The notes beneath the pieces were generated by a model, which was given only the letters and a program-made list of their open reading frames with translations, had not been told where the DNA came from and searched no databases. From DASRVA01 sp050732935 (GTDB lineage: Bacteria > Gemmatimonadota > Gemmatimonadetes > JACCXV01 > JAHWKZ01), in assembly GCA_050732935.1 (NCBI GenBank), contig JBOHRW010000208.1:1-11902 (forward strand): DNA of 11,902 nucleotides, read 5' to 3'. The translations under genes were made by a program, and so were the position numbers. Positions 1 to 7,007 of this stretch are shown here, piece after piece; position 1 is the first letter of the stretch; every line of letters begins with the position of its first letter.

Positions 1-3000
1 CTCGAACCTCGGCTGGCGTCGGAGCTGGCGCTCGCGCCAGAGCGAGTAGAGGACGGGGATGACGAGGAGCGTAAGCAGGGTCGCCGAGGCCATCCCGCCC
101 ACCATGGGCGCGGCGATCCGCTTCATAACGCTGGCCCCGGTCCCGTGGCCCCACAGGATCGGCAGGAGTCCACCGATCACCGCGGTTGCCGTCATCATGA
201 TCGGGCGGACCCGCTCCCCGGCGCCCTCCCGGACCGCTTCGTAGACGTCCTCGCGGCGCCTCATCCGGCCGTCCAGGACGCGCCGGTGGTAGGCCTGGTC
301 CAGGTAGACCAGCATGACCACCCCGATCTCGGCCGCCACCCCGGCCAGCGCGATCATCCCCACCCCCACGGCCACGCTCAGGTTGAACCCCATCGCCCAC
401 AGGAGCCAGACACTTCCCACCAGGGCGAACGGGAGGGAGAGCATCACGATCAGGCTCTCGGCCACCGAGCGGAAGTTCAGGAAGAGGAGCAGGAAGATGA
501 TCCCCACAGCGACCGGGACCATGAAGCGCAGGTTTCGGTTCGCCTCCTGCATGTGCTCGTACTGGCCCGACCACTCGAGCGTATATGCGGGCGGCAGCTC
601 GAGCTCGCGATCCAGCACCCGCTGGGCCTCCTCGACATAGGAGCCGATGTCGCGGCCCCGGACGTCCACGTAGACGAGGGAGTTGAGGCGCGCGTTCTCG
701 CTCTTGACCATCGGCGGCCCGTCGGCGAAGCGGATCTCGGCCAGCTGCCCGAGCGGCACCTGGGCCCCCATCGGCGTCGGGACGAGGACGCTGGCGATCG
801 CGTCGGCGTCCTCCCTGAGGCCGCGCGCATAACGCACGTTGACGGTGTAGCGCTCGCGCCCCTCGACGGTCTTGGTCGCGTCCACGCCGCCCACCGTGGC
901 CATGATCGTCCTCTGGACGTCCTCGACGGCGAGCCCATAGCGGGCGATCGCCGCGCGGTCGACTTCGATCTCGAGGTAGTGCCCGCCGACCGCCCGCTCG
1001 GCGTAGACCGACCCGGTCCCATCCACCAGCGGCAGGAGTCCCTCGATCTCCTTGCCGATCTTCTCGAGCGTGGCGAGATCCGGGCCGAAGACCTTGATCC
1101 CGACAGGGGTCTTGATCCCAGTCGCCAGCATGTCGAGCCGGTTCTTGATCGGCTGGGACCACATGTTGGCGACGCCGGGGGTACGGGTCACCCGGTCGAG
1201 TTCGGCCGCGATCCTCTCCTGTGTCATTCCCGGCCGCCACTGATCCTCGGGCTTCAGGATCGCGACGGACTCGATCATCGACATGGGCGCGGCATCGGTC
1301 GCGGTCCTGGCGCGGCCGATCTTGCCGAGCACCATCTCGACCTCGGGCACGGACGCCATCGCCGAGTCCCGTTGCTGGAGAATCCGCTTCGCCTGCGCGG
1401 TGCCCACTCCGGGAAAGAGGGACGGCATGTCCATGATCGCCCCCTCGTCGAGCGGTGGCATGAACTCGGAGCCGAGGCGGGTCCACGGCACAACCGTGAC
1501 GAGAAGCAACGCCGCGGCGCCGCCCAGCACCCACGCGCGGCGCTCGAGCACCCAGCCGATCGTCGGTCGGTAGACCCGGAGGAGGAAGCGGTTCACCGGG
1601 TTCTCCTCCTCGGCCCGGATCTTTCCGCGCACGAAATACCCCATGAGGACCGGGACCAGCGTCACCGAGAGGAGGCTCGCCGCCCCCATCGCCAGCGTCT
1701 TAGTCCAGGCGAGCGGGGTGAACAGGCGGCCCGACTGGCCGGTCAGGGCGTAGACCGGGACGAAGCTCACCGTGATGATGAGAAGCGAGAAGAAGAGCGC
1801 CGGGCCCACCTCTTTCGAAGCGTCGACGGCCAAGTCCCAGGTCGACCGCGGCCGCCCCTCGTGCTCGTTCCGCTCGATGTGCTTGTGCATGTTCTCGATC
1901 ATCACGATCGCGGCGTCGATCATGGCCCCGATCGCGATCGCGATCCCGCCCAGGCTCATGATGTTGGCACTGACCCCGAGCCAGCGCATGGCGATGAACG
2001 CCATGAGGACGCCGAGCGGGAGCGTCACGATCGCGACCAGCGCCGAGCGGGCGTGGAGGAGGAAGACCAGCGCCACGAGGGCGACGATCACGGCTTCCTC
2101 GAAGAGCTTCTCCTTCAGCGTGTCGATCGCGCGGTGGATCAGGCCGCTCCGGTCGTAGCCGGTCACGATCGCAACACCCGGAGGGAGCCCCGCCTGGACC
2201 TCTCGTATCCGCTCCTCCACGCGCTCGATCGTGGCCAGAGGGTTCTCGCCGTAGCGCATGACGACAAAGCCGGTCACGACCTCGCCCCGGCCGTCCAGGT
2301 CGGCGATCCCGCGCCGGATCTGGGGACCCAGGTGGACTTCGGCCACGTCGCCGACCGTGACCGGCGTGCCGCCGGGGCCGACGCCCAGGCTCACCTGCCG
2401 GACGTCCTCGAGTCCGCCCAGGTAGCCGAGCCCCCGCACCATGTACTCGGTGCCGCCCAGCTCGAGGACCCGGCTCCCGACGTCCAGGTTCGATTCGCGG
2501 ATGGCCCGGACGACGCGCGAGACGGCGATCCCGTAGGCCAGGAGCCGCTCCGGGACGATGTCGACCTGGTACTGCTTCTCGAAGCCACCCAAGGTGGCGA
2601 TCTCGGCGACCCCGTCGACGCTCTCGAGCTGGAAGCGGACGAACCAGTCCTGGAGCGAGCGCAGCTCGGCCAGGTCGCGCGTCCCCGTCGTGTCCACGAG
2701 CAGGTACTGGTAGACCCACCCCACGCCGGTGGCGTCAGGACCGAGCTGGGGCCGGACCGCCTCCGGCAGCTCGGCGCGGACCCCGTTCAGGTACTCGAGG
2801 ACCCGCGATCGAGCCCAGTAGAGGTCGACGTCGTCCTCGAAGACGACGTAGACGTACGAGCGGCCGAACTGGCTCACCCCGCGGACGACCTTGGTGCGGG
2901 GCAGCTTGAGCATCTCGGTCGACAGCGGATAGGTGACCTGGTCCTCGATCGTCTGGGGCGCCTGCCCCGGCCAGTCGGTGACGAGAATGACCTGGACGTC

Positions 3001-3129
3001 GGAGAGATCCGGGATCGCGTCGACCGGCGTCTTGAGCATCGCGACCAAGCCGAAGACGGCGATGGCGACGGTCGCCAGGAGGACGAGGAACTTGTTGTTG
3101 ACGGACCACTCGATGACGCGCCGCAGCAT
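1..3129 (-). CDS. cusA: Copper/silver efflux RND pump, CusA type (3' end outside window)
   Basis: Inner-membrane proton-driven pump of the heavy-metal (HME) RND family, the engine of a CusCBA tripartite complex exporting Cu(I)/Ag(I). The frame is open for 1043 codons from ATG 3129 to the window edge without a stop. E. coli CusA has about 1047 residues, so only the last few codons are missing. The first transmembrane helix is at about residues 11-31, followed by TPVDAIPDLSDVQVI, typical of the family. Met568 (MDMPS), Met618 (MSMIES) and Met667 (LDMLATG) align with the E. coli metal site M573/M623/M672. Asp405 and Glu412 in the GAMIDAAIVMIEN segment match the proton-relay residues. This favours monovalent Cu/Ag over the Zn/Co/Ni CzcA type. 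The start lies 3 nt after the cusB stop, and a G-rich Shine-Dalgarno sits inside the last cusB codons, indicating coupled translation. Family assignment is secure; substrate is inferred from the Met triad. Confidence 0.95.
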   Translation of the reverse strand, partial: MLRRVIEWSVNNKFLVLLATVAIAVFGLVAMLKTPVDAIPDLSDVQVILVTDWPGQAPQTIEDQVTYPLSTEMLKLPRTKVVRGVSQFGRSYVYVVFEDDVDLYWARSRVLEYLNGVRAELPEAVRPQLGPDATGVGWVYQYLLVDTTGTRDLAELRSLQDWFVRFQLESVDGVAEIATLGGFEKQYQVDIVPERLLAYGIAVSRVVRAIRESNLDVGSRVLELGGTEYMVRGLGYLGGLEDVRQVSLGVGPGGTPVTVGDVAEVHLGPQIRRGIADLDGRGEVVTGFVVMRYGENPLATIERVEERIREVQAGLPPGVAIVTGYDRSGLIHRAIDTLKEKLFEEAVIVALVALVFLLHARSALVAIVTLPLGVLMAFIAMRWLGVSANIMSLGGIAIAIGAMIDAAIVMIENMHKHIERNEHEGRPRSTWDLAVDASKEVGPALFFSLLIITVSFVPVYALTGQSGRLFTPLAWTKTLAMGAASLLSVTLVPVLMGYFVRGKIRAEEENPVNRFLLRVYRPTIGWVLERRAWVLGGAAALLLVTVVPWTRLGSEFMPPLDEGAIMDMPSLFPGVGTAQAKRILQQRDSAMASVPEVEMVLGKIGRARTATDAAPMSMIESVAILKPEDQWRPGMTQERIAAELDRVTRTPGVANMWSQPIKNRLDMLATGIKTPVGIKVFGPDLATLEKIGKEIEGLLPLVDGTGSVYAERAVGGHYLEIEVDRAAIARYGLAVEDVQRTIMATVGGVDATKTVEGRERYTVNVRYARGLREDADAIASVLVPTPMGAQVPLGQLAEIRFADGPPMVKSENARLNSLVYVDVRGRDIGSYVEEAQRVLDRELELPPAYTLEWSGQYEHMQEANRNLRFMVPVAVGIIFLLLFLNFRSVAESLIVMLSLPFALVGSVWLLWAMGFNLSVAVGVGMIALAGVAAEIGVVMLVYLDQAYHRRVLDGRMRRREDVYEAVREGAGERVRPIMMTATAVIGGLLPILWGHGTGASVMKRIAAPMVGGMASATLLTLLVIPVLYSLWRERQLRRQPRFE

Positions 3130-3132
3130 GGC

Positions 3133-4503
3133 TCAGCTCCCCCCGTCCATGCCGGGCATGTCCATCTTCATACCGGTGGTGTCGGGGCGCGGAGAGGGCT
3201 CGTCCATTCCCTTCATGCCGCTCGTGTCTGCCGCACCGTTCATTCCTTTCATGTCGTCCATGCCTCCCATCCCTTCCATGCCCTCCATGTCCATCTGCTC
3301 CATGTCGGACAGGTTCATCTGGGCCATCATGGCGCGCATGACCTCGGCCAGGTTGGACTCGCTGTCGAGGAGGAACTGAGCGCTGGTGACCACCCGCTGA
3401 CCCGGCTGCAGGCCGTCCAGGACCTCGACGTAATCATCGGCCGTCATGCCGAGCGTCAGCTCGTGCGGCATGAGGCGACCGCCGCCCATGTCGACGAACG
3501 CGACCGCCTTCTGGCCGGTCATGAGGGCCGCTGAGCGCGGCACGGCGAGCGCCTCGCCGAGCGACTTCTCGAGCCTGACCGTCGCGTACATCCCCGGCTT
3601 GAGCCGCCCCCCCGGATTGGGGAGCGCGATCCGCGCCTTCATCGAGCGCGTCCTCTCCTGGAGCGTGGGGTACACGTATTCGACCCGGCCCTCGAACATC
3701 CGGCCGGGATACGCAGCGACCTCGATCGCGGCGGGCATCCCCTCCTCGATGAGCGCGACGTCGGCCTCGAAGAGCTCGGCCTCGACCCAGATCCGGGAGA
3801 GGTCGGCGATCATGTAGAGGTTGTCGCCGGGCATGACCGCCTGGCCCTCCAAGACATCTTTCTCCATCACGATGCCCGAGACCGGCGCGTGCAGGGTCAG
3901 GGTCTTCCGGACCTCGCCGGTCTCGAGGAGGCGCTCGATCTGGGCCTCCGAGATGTCCCAGTAGCGGAGCCGGCGCTTGGCCGAGGCGAGGAGATCGGCC
4001 GAGCCGGGTGCGACCCCTTCGATCCGGCTCTGGCCCACCTTCTCCTCGAGCCGGCGCGCCAGCAGAAGCTCCTCCTGCGCCGAGACGAGCTCGGGCGAGT
4101 AGATCTCGAGGATGGGCTGCCCTTTCGACACCGGCTGGCCGGTAAAGTCCACGTAGAGCCGCTCGACGAAGCCGCCGAACTTGGGCGCGACGTACGCCAT
4201 TCGGGTCTCGTCGAAGTCGACCAGCCCCACGGCGCGGATCGTCTTCTCGAGGGGTCGCATCTCGGCAGTCCCGAAGGTCACGCCGAAAGTGCGGATCTGG
4301 TCGGCGGAGAGGCGGATCGAGCCCTCGTCGCCCATCTCCATGCCGGCCATGCCGGCCATGTCCGACGTCCCGTCTCCGGATGTCCGGGTCTCTGCTGGGT
4401 CGGGCTGGGGACGCTCCCGCCACGGCCTGGCGATGACGGCGAAGGCGAGCAGAGCCGCCGCGCCGATCGCGGCCACCAGGGCAGCCTTCGGCACGCGCCT
4501 CAT
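3133..4503 (-). CDS. cusB: Periplasmic adaptor (membrane fusion protein), CusB type, with Met-rich C-terminal tail
   Basis: A 456-residue adaptor linking the RND pump to the outer-membrane channel. An N-terminal membrane anchor or uncleaved signal (about residues 7-26) is followed by a Met cluster DMAGMAGMEMG (Met49, 52, 55, 57), comparable to the N-terminal metal-binding Mets of E. coli CusB. Lipoyl/barrel-sandwich halves are at about 104-140 (VAPKFGGFVERLYV, GQPVSKGQPILEIYSPEL) and 200-235 (LHAPVSGIVMEKDVLEGQAV). An alpha-helical hairpin lies between them, and beta-barrel and membrane-proximal domains extend to about 385. Residues 389-456 form a low-complexity tail with 18 Met, mostly MxxM or GM spacings, beyond the usual adaptor fold. 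It is unlike the folded CusF-like domain at the SilB C-terminus but could have the same metal-delivery role (inference). Its ATG overlaps the preceding channel stop as ATGA, and GGAGG lies 7 nt upstream. No separate CusF gene is visible. Confidence 0.93.
   Translation of the reverse strand: MRRVPKAALVAAIGAAALLAFAVIARPWRERPQPDPAETRTSGDGTSDMAGMAGMEMGDEGSIRLSADQIRTFGVTFGTAEMRPLEKTIRAVGLVDFDETRMAYVAPKFGGFVERLYVDFTGQPVSKGQPILEIYSPELVSAQEELLLARRLEEKVGQSRIEGVAPGSADLLASAKRRLRYWDISEAQIERLLETGEVRKTLTLHAPVSGIVMEKDVLEGQAVMPGDNLYMIADLSRIWVEAELFEADVALIEEGMPAAIEVAAYPGRMFEGRVEYVYPTLQERTRSMKARIALPNPGGRLKPGMYATVRLEKSLGEALAVPRSAALMTGQKAVAFVDMGGGRLMPHELTLGMTADDYVEVLDGLQPGQRVVTSAQFLLDSESNLAEVMRAMMAQMNLSDMEQMDMEGMEGMGGMDDMKGMNGAADTSGMKGMDEPSPRPDTTGMKMDMPGMDGGS
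3136..3339 (-). repeat. Met-rich low-complexity segment encoding the CusB tail
   Basis: This 204-bp part of the adaptor gene encodes residues 389-456. It contains 18 ATG codons in frame, seen as repeated CAT triplets on the plus strand, in short degenerate units such as MEGMEGMGGM and MDMPGM. Asp, Glu and Gly fill the gaps and there are no Cys residues. Methionine-rich MxxM and MxM spacings are typical thioether ligands for Cu(I) and Ag(I) in oxidising compartments. The units are imperfect rather than exact DNA repeats, so selection on the amino acids is more likely than recent slippage. Confidence 0.85.
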
Positions 4504-5846
4504 CGCAGCACCTCCCCTCCCACCGCGCGCTCCAGCTCCGCCAGGTCCTGCGCGAATACGCTCAGAAGCCGGTAGTAGTCGAGCTCGTGACGGAACAGCG
4601 TGGCCTGGTTGTCGATCAGGGTCAGGAAGTCGACGCTCGCGACCGGGTACCCGGCCACCGCCGATTCGAGCGAGGCCCGGGCCTGGGGCAGGATCCCGTC
4701 CCGGAGGAGAGCGAGCCGGTCGCGGGCCTCGAGGAGCGAGGCGTGGAGCTCGGCGACCCGCGCGTGGAGATCGTTCACCATCGCGTCGTGCCGGGCCTCC
4801 AGGCTCGCCAGCTCGCTCCGCTCCCCGGCCGCCAGCGCGTCCTGCTTGCGGCCCTTCCGGAGGGGGATAGGAATCGACACCATCGCCATGAGCATGTCCT
4901 CCCTTCCGCCGCGCTGGCTGTAGCCAAGCGCGACGTCGAAGTCCGGCAGCGCCGCCTTCTCGGCCAGCCGCAGCGCGGCGTTCTGCGCCTGGATCCGGGC
5001 CAGGTGGGCCCGAAGCATCGGGTTACCGGCCTCGGCGCGCTTCTGCAGGGTCGCGAGATCCGGAATCGGTCCGCCCGCTTCCCCCGTGCCCAGCGCGGCG
5101 GCGGTGAAGCGGACCTCGGTGCCTTCCTCGGGCACGGCCGCCCGCTCGACGCGCTCTGGGATCACGGGGTCGGGGATCGGGGTCCGGCTGGGCCGATCGA
5201 GTAGCGCATTCAGTTTGGCCCGCGCGGTGACCCGACGCTCGGCCAGGGCGACCATCTCGTCGCCGAGGCGGCTCTCCTCGACCTGGGCCTTCAGCACGTC
5301 CTGCTGGCCACCCGTGCCGACGCCGTAGCGCGCCTCGGTGACCGAGACGAAGTCGGCGAGGAGCCCGTGGTTGTCGCCCACCACCTCCAGCGCCCGGTCG
5401 AGCAAGAAGACCTCGTACCAGGCCCGCTTGACCGAGGCGACCACCTCCAGCTCGACCCGCTCCCGCTCCGCCTCGGCGGCGGCGAGCTCCCAGCCGGCGA
5501 TCTGTCGCTCGAGGTCGAGCTTGCCCGGGTACGGGAGCCGCTGGCCGACCTGGACCACGCGCATCGTCATGAAGTCCTTGGAGGACAGGGGCTCGCTGAC
5601 GAGCGCGTTGAGGAGCCCGACGCCCAGCACGGGGTCGGGGAGGAGGCCGGCGGCTCCCGCGCGGGCCCGGGCTGCCTCGACTTCCTCGGCCGCGGCCCGG
5701 ATCTCGGGGTTCTCGGCCCGCGCGATCTCGAGGTACGCCGCCAGGTCGGCCGGCTCGCTCTCCTGGGCGGCTCCCGGGCGAGCCCACGCCAGGAGGATCA
5801 GGGCGGTCCCGGCCACGACCACCGGGATCTTCATGTACGTTCTCAC
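4500..5846 (-). CDS. cusC: TolC-family outer-membrane efflux channel, CusC type
   Basis: Outer-membrane channel of the same efflux complex; 448 residues from the GTG at 5846. I chose that start because GGAGG (5856-5860) lies 9 nt upstream. An ATG four codons further in (5834) is the alternative, and the longer open frame to 5879 has no support. Residues 1-27 form a Sec signal peptide (hydrophobic VVVAGTALILLAW, likely cleavage GAA|QE). There is no lipobox Cys, so unlike E. coli CusC the protein appears not to be a lipoprotein. Two OEP repeats follow, with long Ala/Glu/Arg-rich helices (LEIARAENPEIRAAAEEVEAA near the N-terminus; LASLEARHDAMVNDLHARVAEL later) and beta-strand stretches such as MLMAMVSIPIPL. 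The C-terminal DFLTLIDNQATLFRHELDYY is characteristic of heavy-metal OEPs. The stop overlaps the cusB start by 4 nt. Assignment to the Cu system rests on the operon. Confidence 0.92.
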   Translation of the reverse strand: MRTYMKIPVVVAGTALILLAWARPGAAQESEPADLAAYLEIARAENPEIRAAAEEVEAARARAGAAGLLPDPVLGVGLLNALVSEPLSSKDFMTMRVVQVGQRLPYPGKLDLERQIAGWELAAAEAERERVELEVVASVKRAWYEVFLLDRALEVVGDNHGLLADFVSVTEARYGVGTGGQQDVLKAQVEESRLGDEMVALAERRVTARAKLNALLDRPSRTPIPDPVIPERVERAAVPEEGTEVRFTAAALGTGEAGGPIPDLATLQKRAEAGNPMLRAHLARIQAQNAALRLAEKAALPDFDVALGYSQRGGREDMLMAMVSIPIPLRKGRKQDALAAGERSELASLEARHDAMVNDLHARVAELHASLLEARDRLALLRDGILPQARASLESAVAGYPVASVDFLTLIDNQATLFRHELDYYRLLSVFAQDLAELERAVGGEVLR

Positions 5847-5855
5847 GATGTACAA

Positions 5856-5860
5856 CCTCC
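5856..5860 (-). promoter_or_regulatory. Shine-Dalgarno deciding the GTG start of the outer-membrane channel gene
   Basis: Read on the minus strand, GGAGG is followed by TTGTACATC (9 nt) and then GTG at 5846-5844. The in-frame ATG at 5834 lies 21 nt from the same GGAGG and has no closer site, so the GTG is preferred. The resulting N-terminus MRTYMKIPVVV gives a normal positively charged signal-peptide n-region. Confidence 0.65.
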
Positions 5861-5939
5861 GCAGATACACGAATGCCAAAGACCCGCGCCGGCGACTCGA
5901 AGCGACCGGTCCCGGGAAAACGAGCGCGCTGCGGACCCG

Positions 5940-6284
5940 CTAGATCAGGAAGGCGCTATGGAGGAGGTAGGTCGGCGGAGCGTGTTCCCGCGCGGCCGGG
6001 TTCGCCGTACGCTGTTCGAGGCGATCTGTCGGGGGTAGGATGGCCGACCGCGTCGCCGGAACCCGCTCGACCGCGAGGATGGTCGGCTGTAGTCCGTGGG
6101 TAGCCGGGACGGGCTTGAAGTCCGTCGCGCAGACGAGATCGGTCGTCGAGGTCTCCCCGCTCGCGCAGCCCTCCATGGGCTCCGTCGGGACGTCGTCCCG
6201 CGCCTCCATGGCGAGGCAGGGGACCGTCAGGGAGAGCCCGATGAGCGCGGCGAGCGCGAGGCCGAGGATCGGACGGCGTGTCAT
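5940..6284 (-). CDS. Small exported protein of unknown function, first gene of the efflux operon
   Basis: A 114-residue protein I cannot assign to a named family. ATG 6284 is preceded by GGAGG 4 nt upstream (close but usable). The longer frame reaching 6890 runs through non-coding-looking sequence and is not supported. Residues 1-25 form a clear Sec signal peptide (MTRRPILGLALAALIGLSL...PCLA). The mature part has Cys40 and Cys52, a Met/Glu/Cys patch (EPMEGC), a central region without helix-forming hydrophobics, and an aliphatic C-terminal end (TYLLHSAFLI). Third codon positions are almost all G or C, supporting real coding. It lies 93 nt upstream of the channel gene on the same strand with no clear terminator between, so it is probably cotranscribed with the Cus-type pump. 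A periplasmic copper-related role is inference from position and the Cys/Met residues. Confidence 0.72.
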   Translation of the reverse strand: MTRRPILGLALAALIGLSLTVPCLAMEARDDVPTEPMEGCASGETSTTDLVCATDFKPVPATHGLQPTILAVERVPATRSAILPPTDRLEQRTANPAAREHAPPTYLLHSAFLI

Positions 6285-6482
6285 GAAGCCTCCAAGATAG
6301 CCAAAGAAGGGGGCCCGTCCAAGCGTCCGACCGGCACAGGCCTGGCGGCGCCGCCGGAGGAGGAACCGGCCCCGAGGGTAGATACGCCCGACCGGGAGGG
6401 AAGATTCCCTTGACCGTCGGCCCTCCGGCGGCGTTGCGTGTGCGGAATATCCCCGTCCCTGATAACGTCCTGTCAGATACGC
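6285..6482. promoter_or_regulatory. Divergent intergenic region between the efflux operon and the His-rich accessory genes
   Basis: These 198 bp separate two divergently transcribed units and must hold the promoters of both. I see two perfect short palindromes: GGCGGCGCCGCC at 6344-6355, and AGGGAA-GA-TTCCCT at 6397-6410. A TTGACC hexamer at 6410-6415 (plus strand) abuts the second one but has no good -10 partner. On the minus strand TTGGAC and TATCTT are 17 nt apart close to the small exported gene, but both are weak matches, and a transcript from them would start inside its Shine-Dalgarno. I do not see a CueR-type operator or a CusR box. Promoter positions are therefore unassigned. Confidence 0.5.
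6397..6410. promoter_or_regulatory. Candidate operator palindrome in the divergent region
   Basis: AGGGAA and TTCCCT are exact reverse complements separated by GA, giving a 14-bp dyad. It lies 113 bp upstream of the small exported gene of the efflux operon and 73 bp upstream of the His/Cys-rich gene. It is A/T-richer than its GC-rich surroundings. A regulator site is only a suggestion: a 6-bp dyad can arise by chance in about 200 bp of this composition, and no matching regulator is encoded here. Confidence 0.25.
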
Positions 6483-6938
6483 ATGCCGTATACCCGCATT
6501 CCGTTGCGACGCCTGGCGTCCATGGCAATCACGCTGGGGCTCCTTTCGGCGTTCGTCGCCGAGCTGACGCTTCCCGCGGTCGTCGCCGCGTGGGGGCCGC
6601 AGGTCGGTTCGAACGTCCCCACGATCGCGGGCCACGGCTCGTCGCACGGCACCACCGATCATCACCACCCGGGCTGCCCGTGGCGGGGGAAGGGCCCCTG
6701 CCCCCACCAGCGGGCCCCCGACTCCGCACGCGGTCCGGTCATCACCGCGTGCGCCGAGATCCCGGCCGCCCAGTCGGACGGCAGCGCGCGCCTGCTCCTG
6801 GATCGCCGACCGGTCGTCGACTGGAGCCTGCGCCCGCTCGAGGTCTGGGAGCCCGCGCGGACGGACTCCTTCGTCGACCCGCACACACAAGGATTCTCGC
6901 CCGAACCACCCCCACCCCGCTCCCTCCCCGCGCTCTGA
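6483..6938 (+). CDS. Small exported His/Cys-rich protein, possible metal binder
   Basis: A 151-residue protein of no family I recognise. The ATG at 6483 gives a good signal peptide: basic RIPLRR, hydrophobic MAITLGLLSAFVAELTLPAVV, possible cleavage near VVAA|WG. No Shine-Dalgarno precedes it; GTG 6438 and ATG 6522 are alternatives. The mature part begins with a cluster of potential metal ligands: His51, His55, His60-62, Cys65, Cys73, His75 (motif HHHPGCPW then CPH), with Cys90 further on. The C-terminus is Pro-rich (EPPPPRSLP). Codon third positions are strongly G/C in this frame, which is better than competing frames on either strand. It is divergent from the copper efflux operon and 69 nt upstream of the His-rich barrel gene on the same strand. 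A periplasmic metal-buffer or chaperone role is inference. Confidence 0.6.
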   Translation: MPYTRIPLRRLASMAITLGLLSAFVAELTLPAVVAAWGPQVGSNVPTIAGHGSSHGTTDHHHPGCPWRGKGPCPHQRAPDSARGPVITACAEIPAAQSDGSARLLLDRRPVVDWSLRPLEVWEPARTDSFVDPHTQGFSPEPPPPRSLPAL

Positions 6939-7007
6939 TCATACGATCGGGGTCCGCGCTGCGCGGGCTCGCGAATCAGCTCATTCAATGCCTCCGGGGA
7001 GGAAGTC

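Noticed and set aside
1700..3109. Two minus-strand open frames (1700-2719 and 2735-3109) within the pump gene
   Set aside because: They are out-of-frame shadows of cusA, rich in Arg/Gly/Pro; the real frame carries conserved RND motifs throughout.
145..3534. Open frame of 1129 codons on the plus strand
   Set aside because: It is antisense to cusA and the end of cusB. Its product is a low-complexity His/Asp/Arg/Pro-rich string caused by GC-rich codon structure, with no recognisable domain.
6410..6438. TTGACC at 6410-6415 as a -35 box
   Set aside because: The hexamer 17 nt downstream is GTTGCG, not a -10 element, and other spacings give no better match.
6285..6890. Upstream extension of the small exported gene to position 6890
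   Set aside because: It would remove the signal peptide from the N-terminus, ignore the GGAGG-ATG at 6284 and run antisense to the His/Cys-rich gene.
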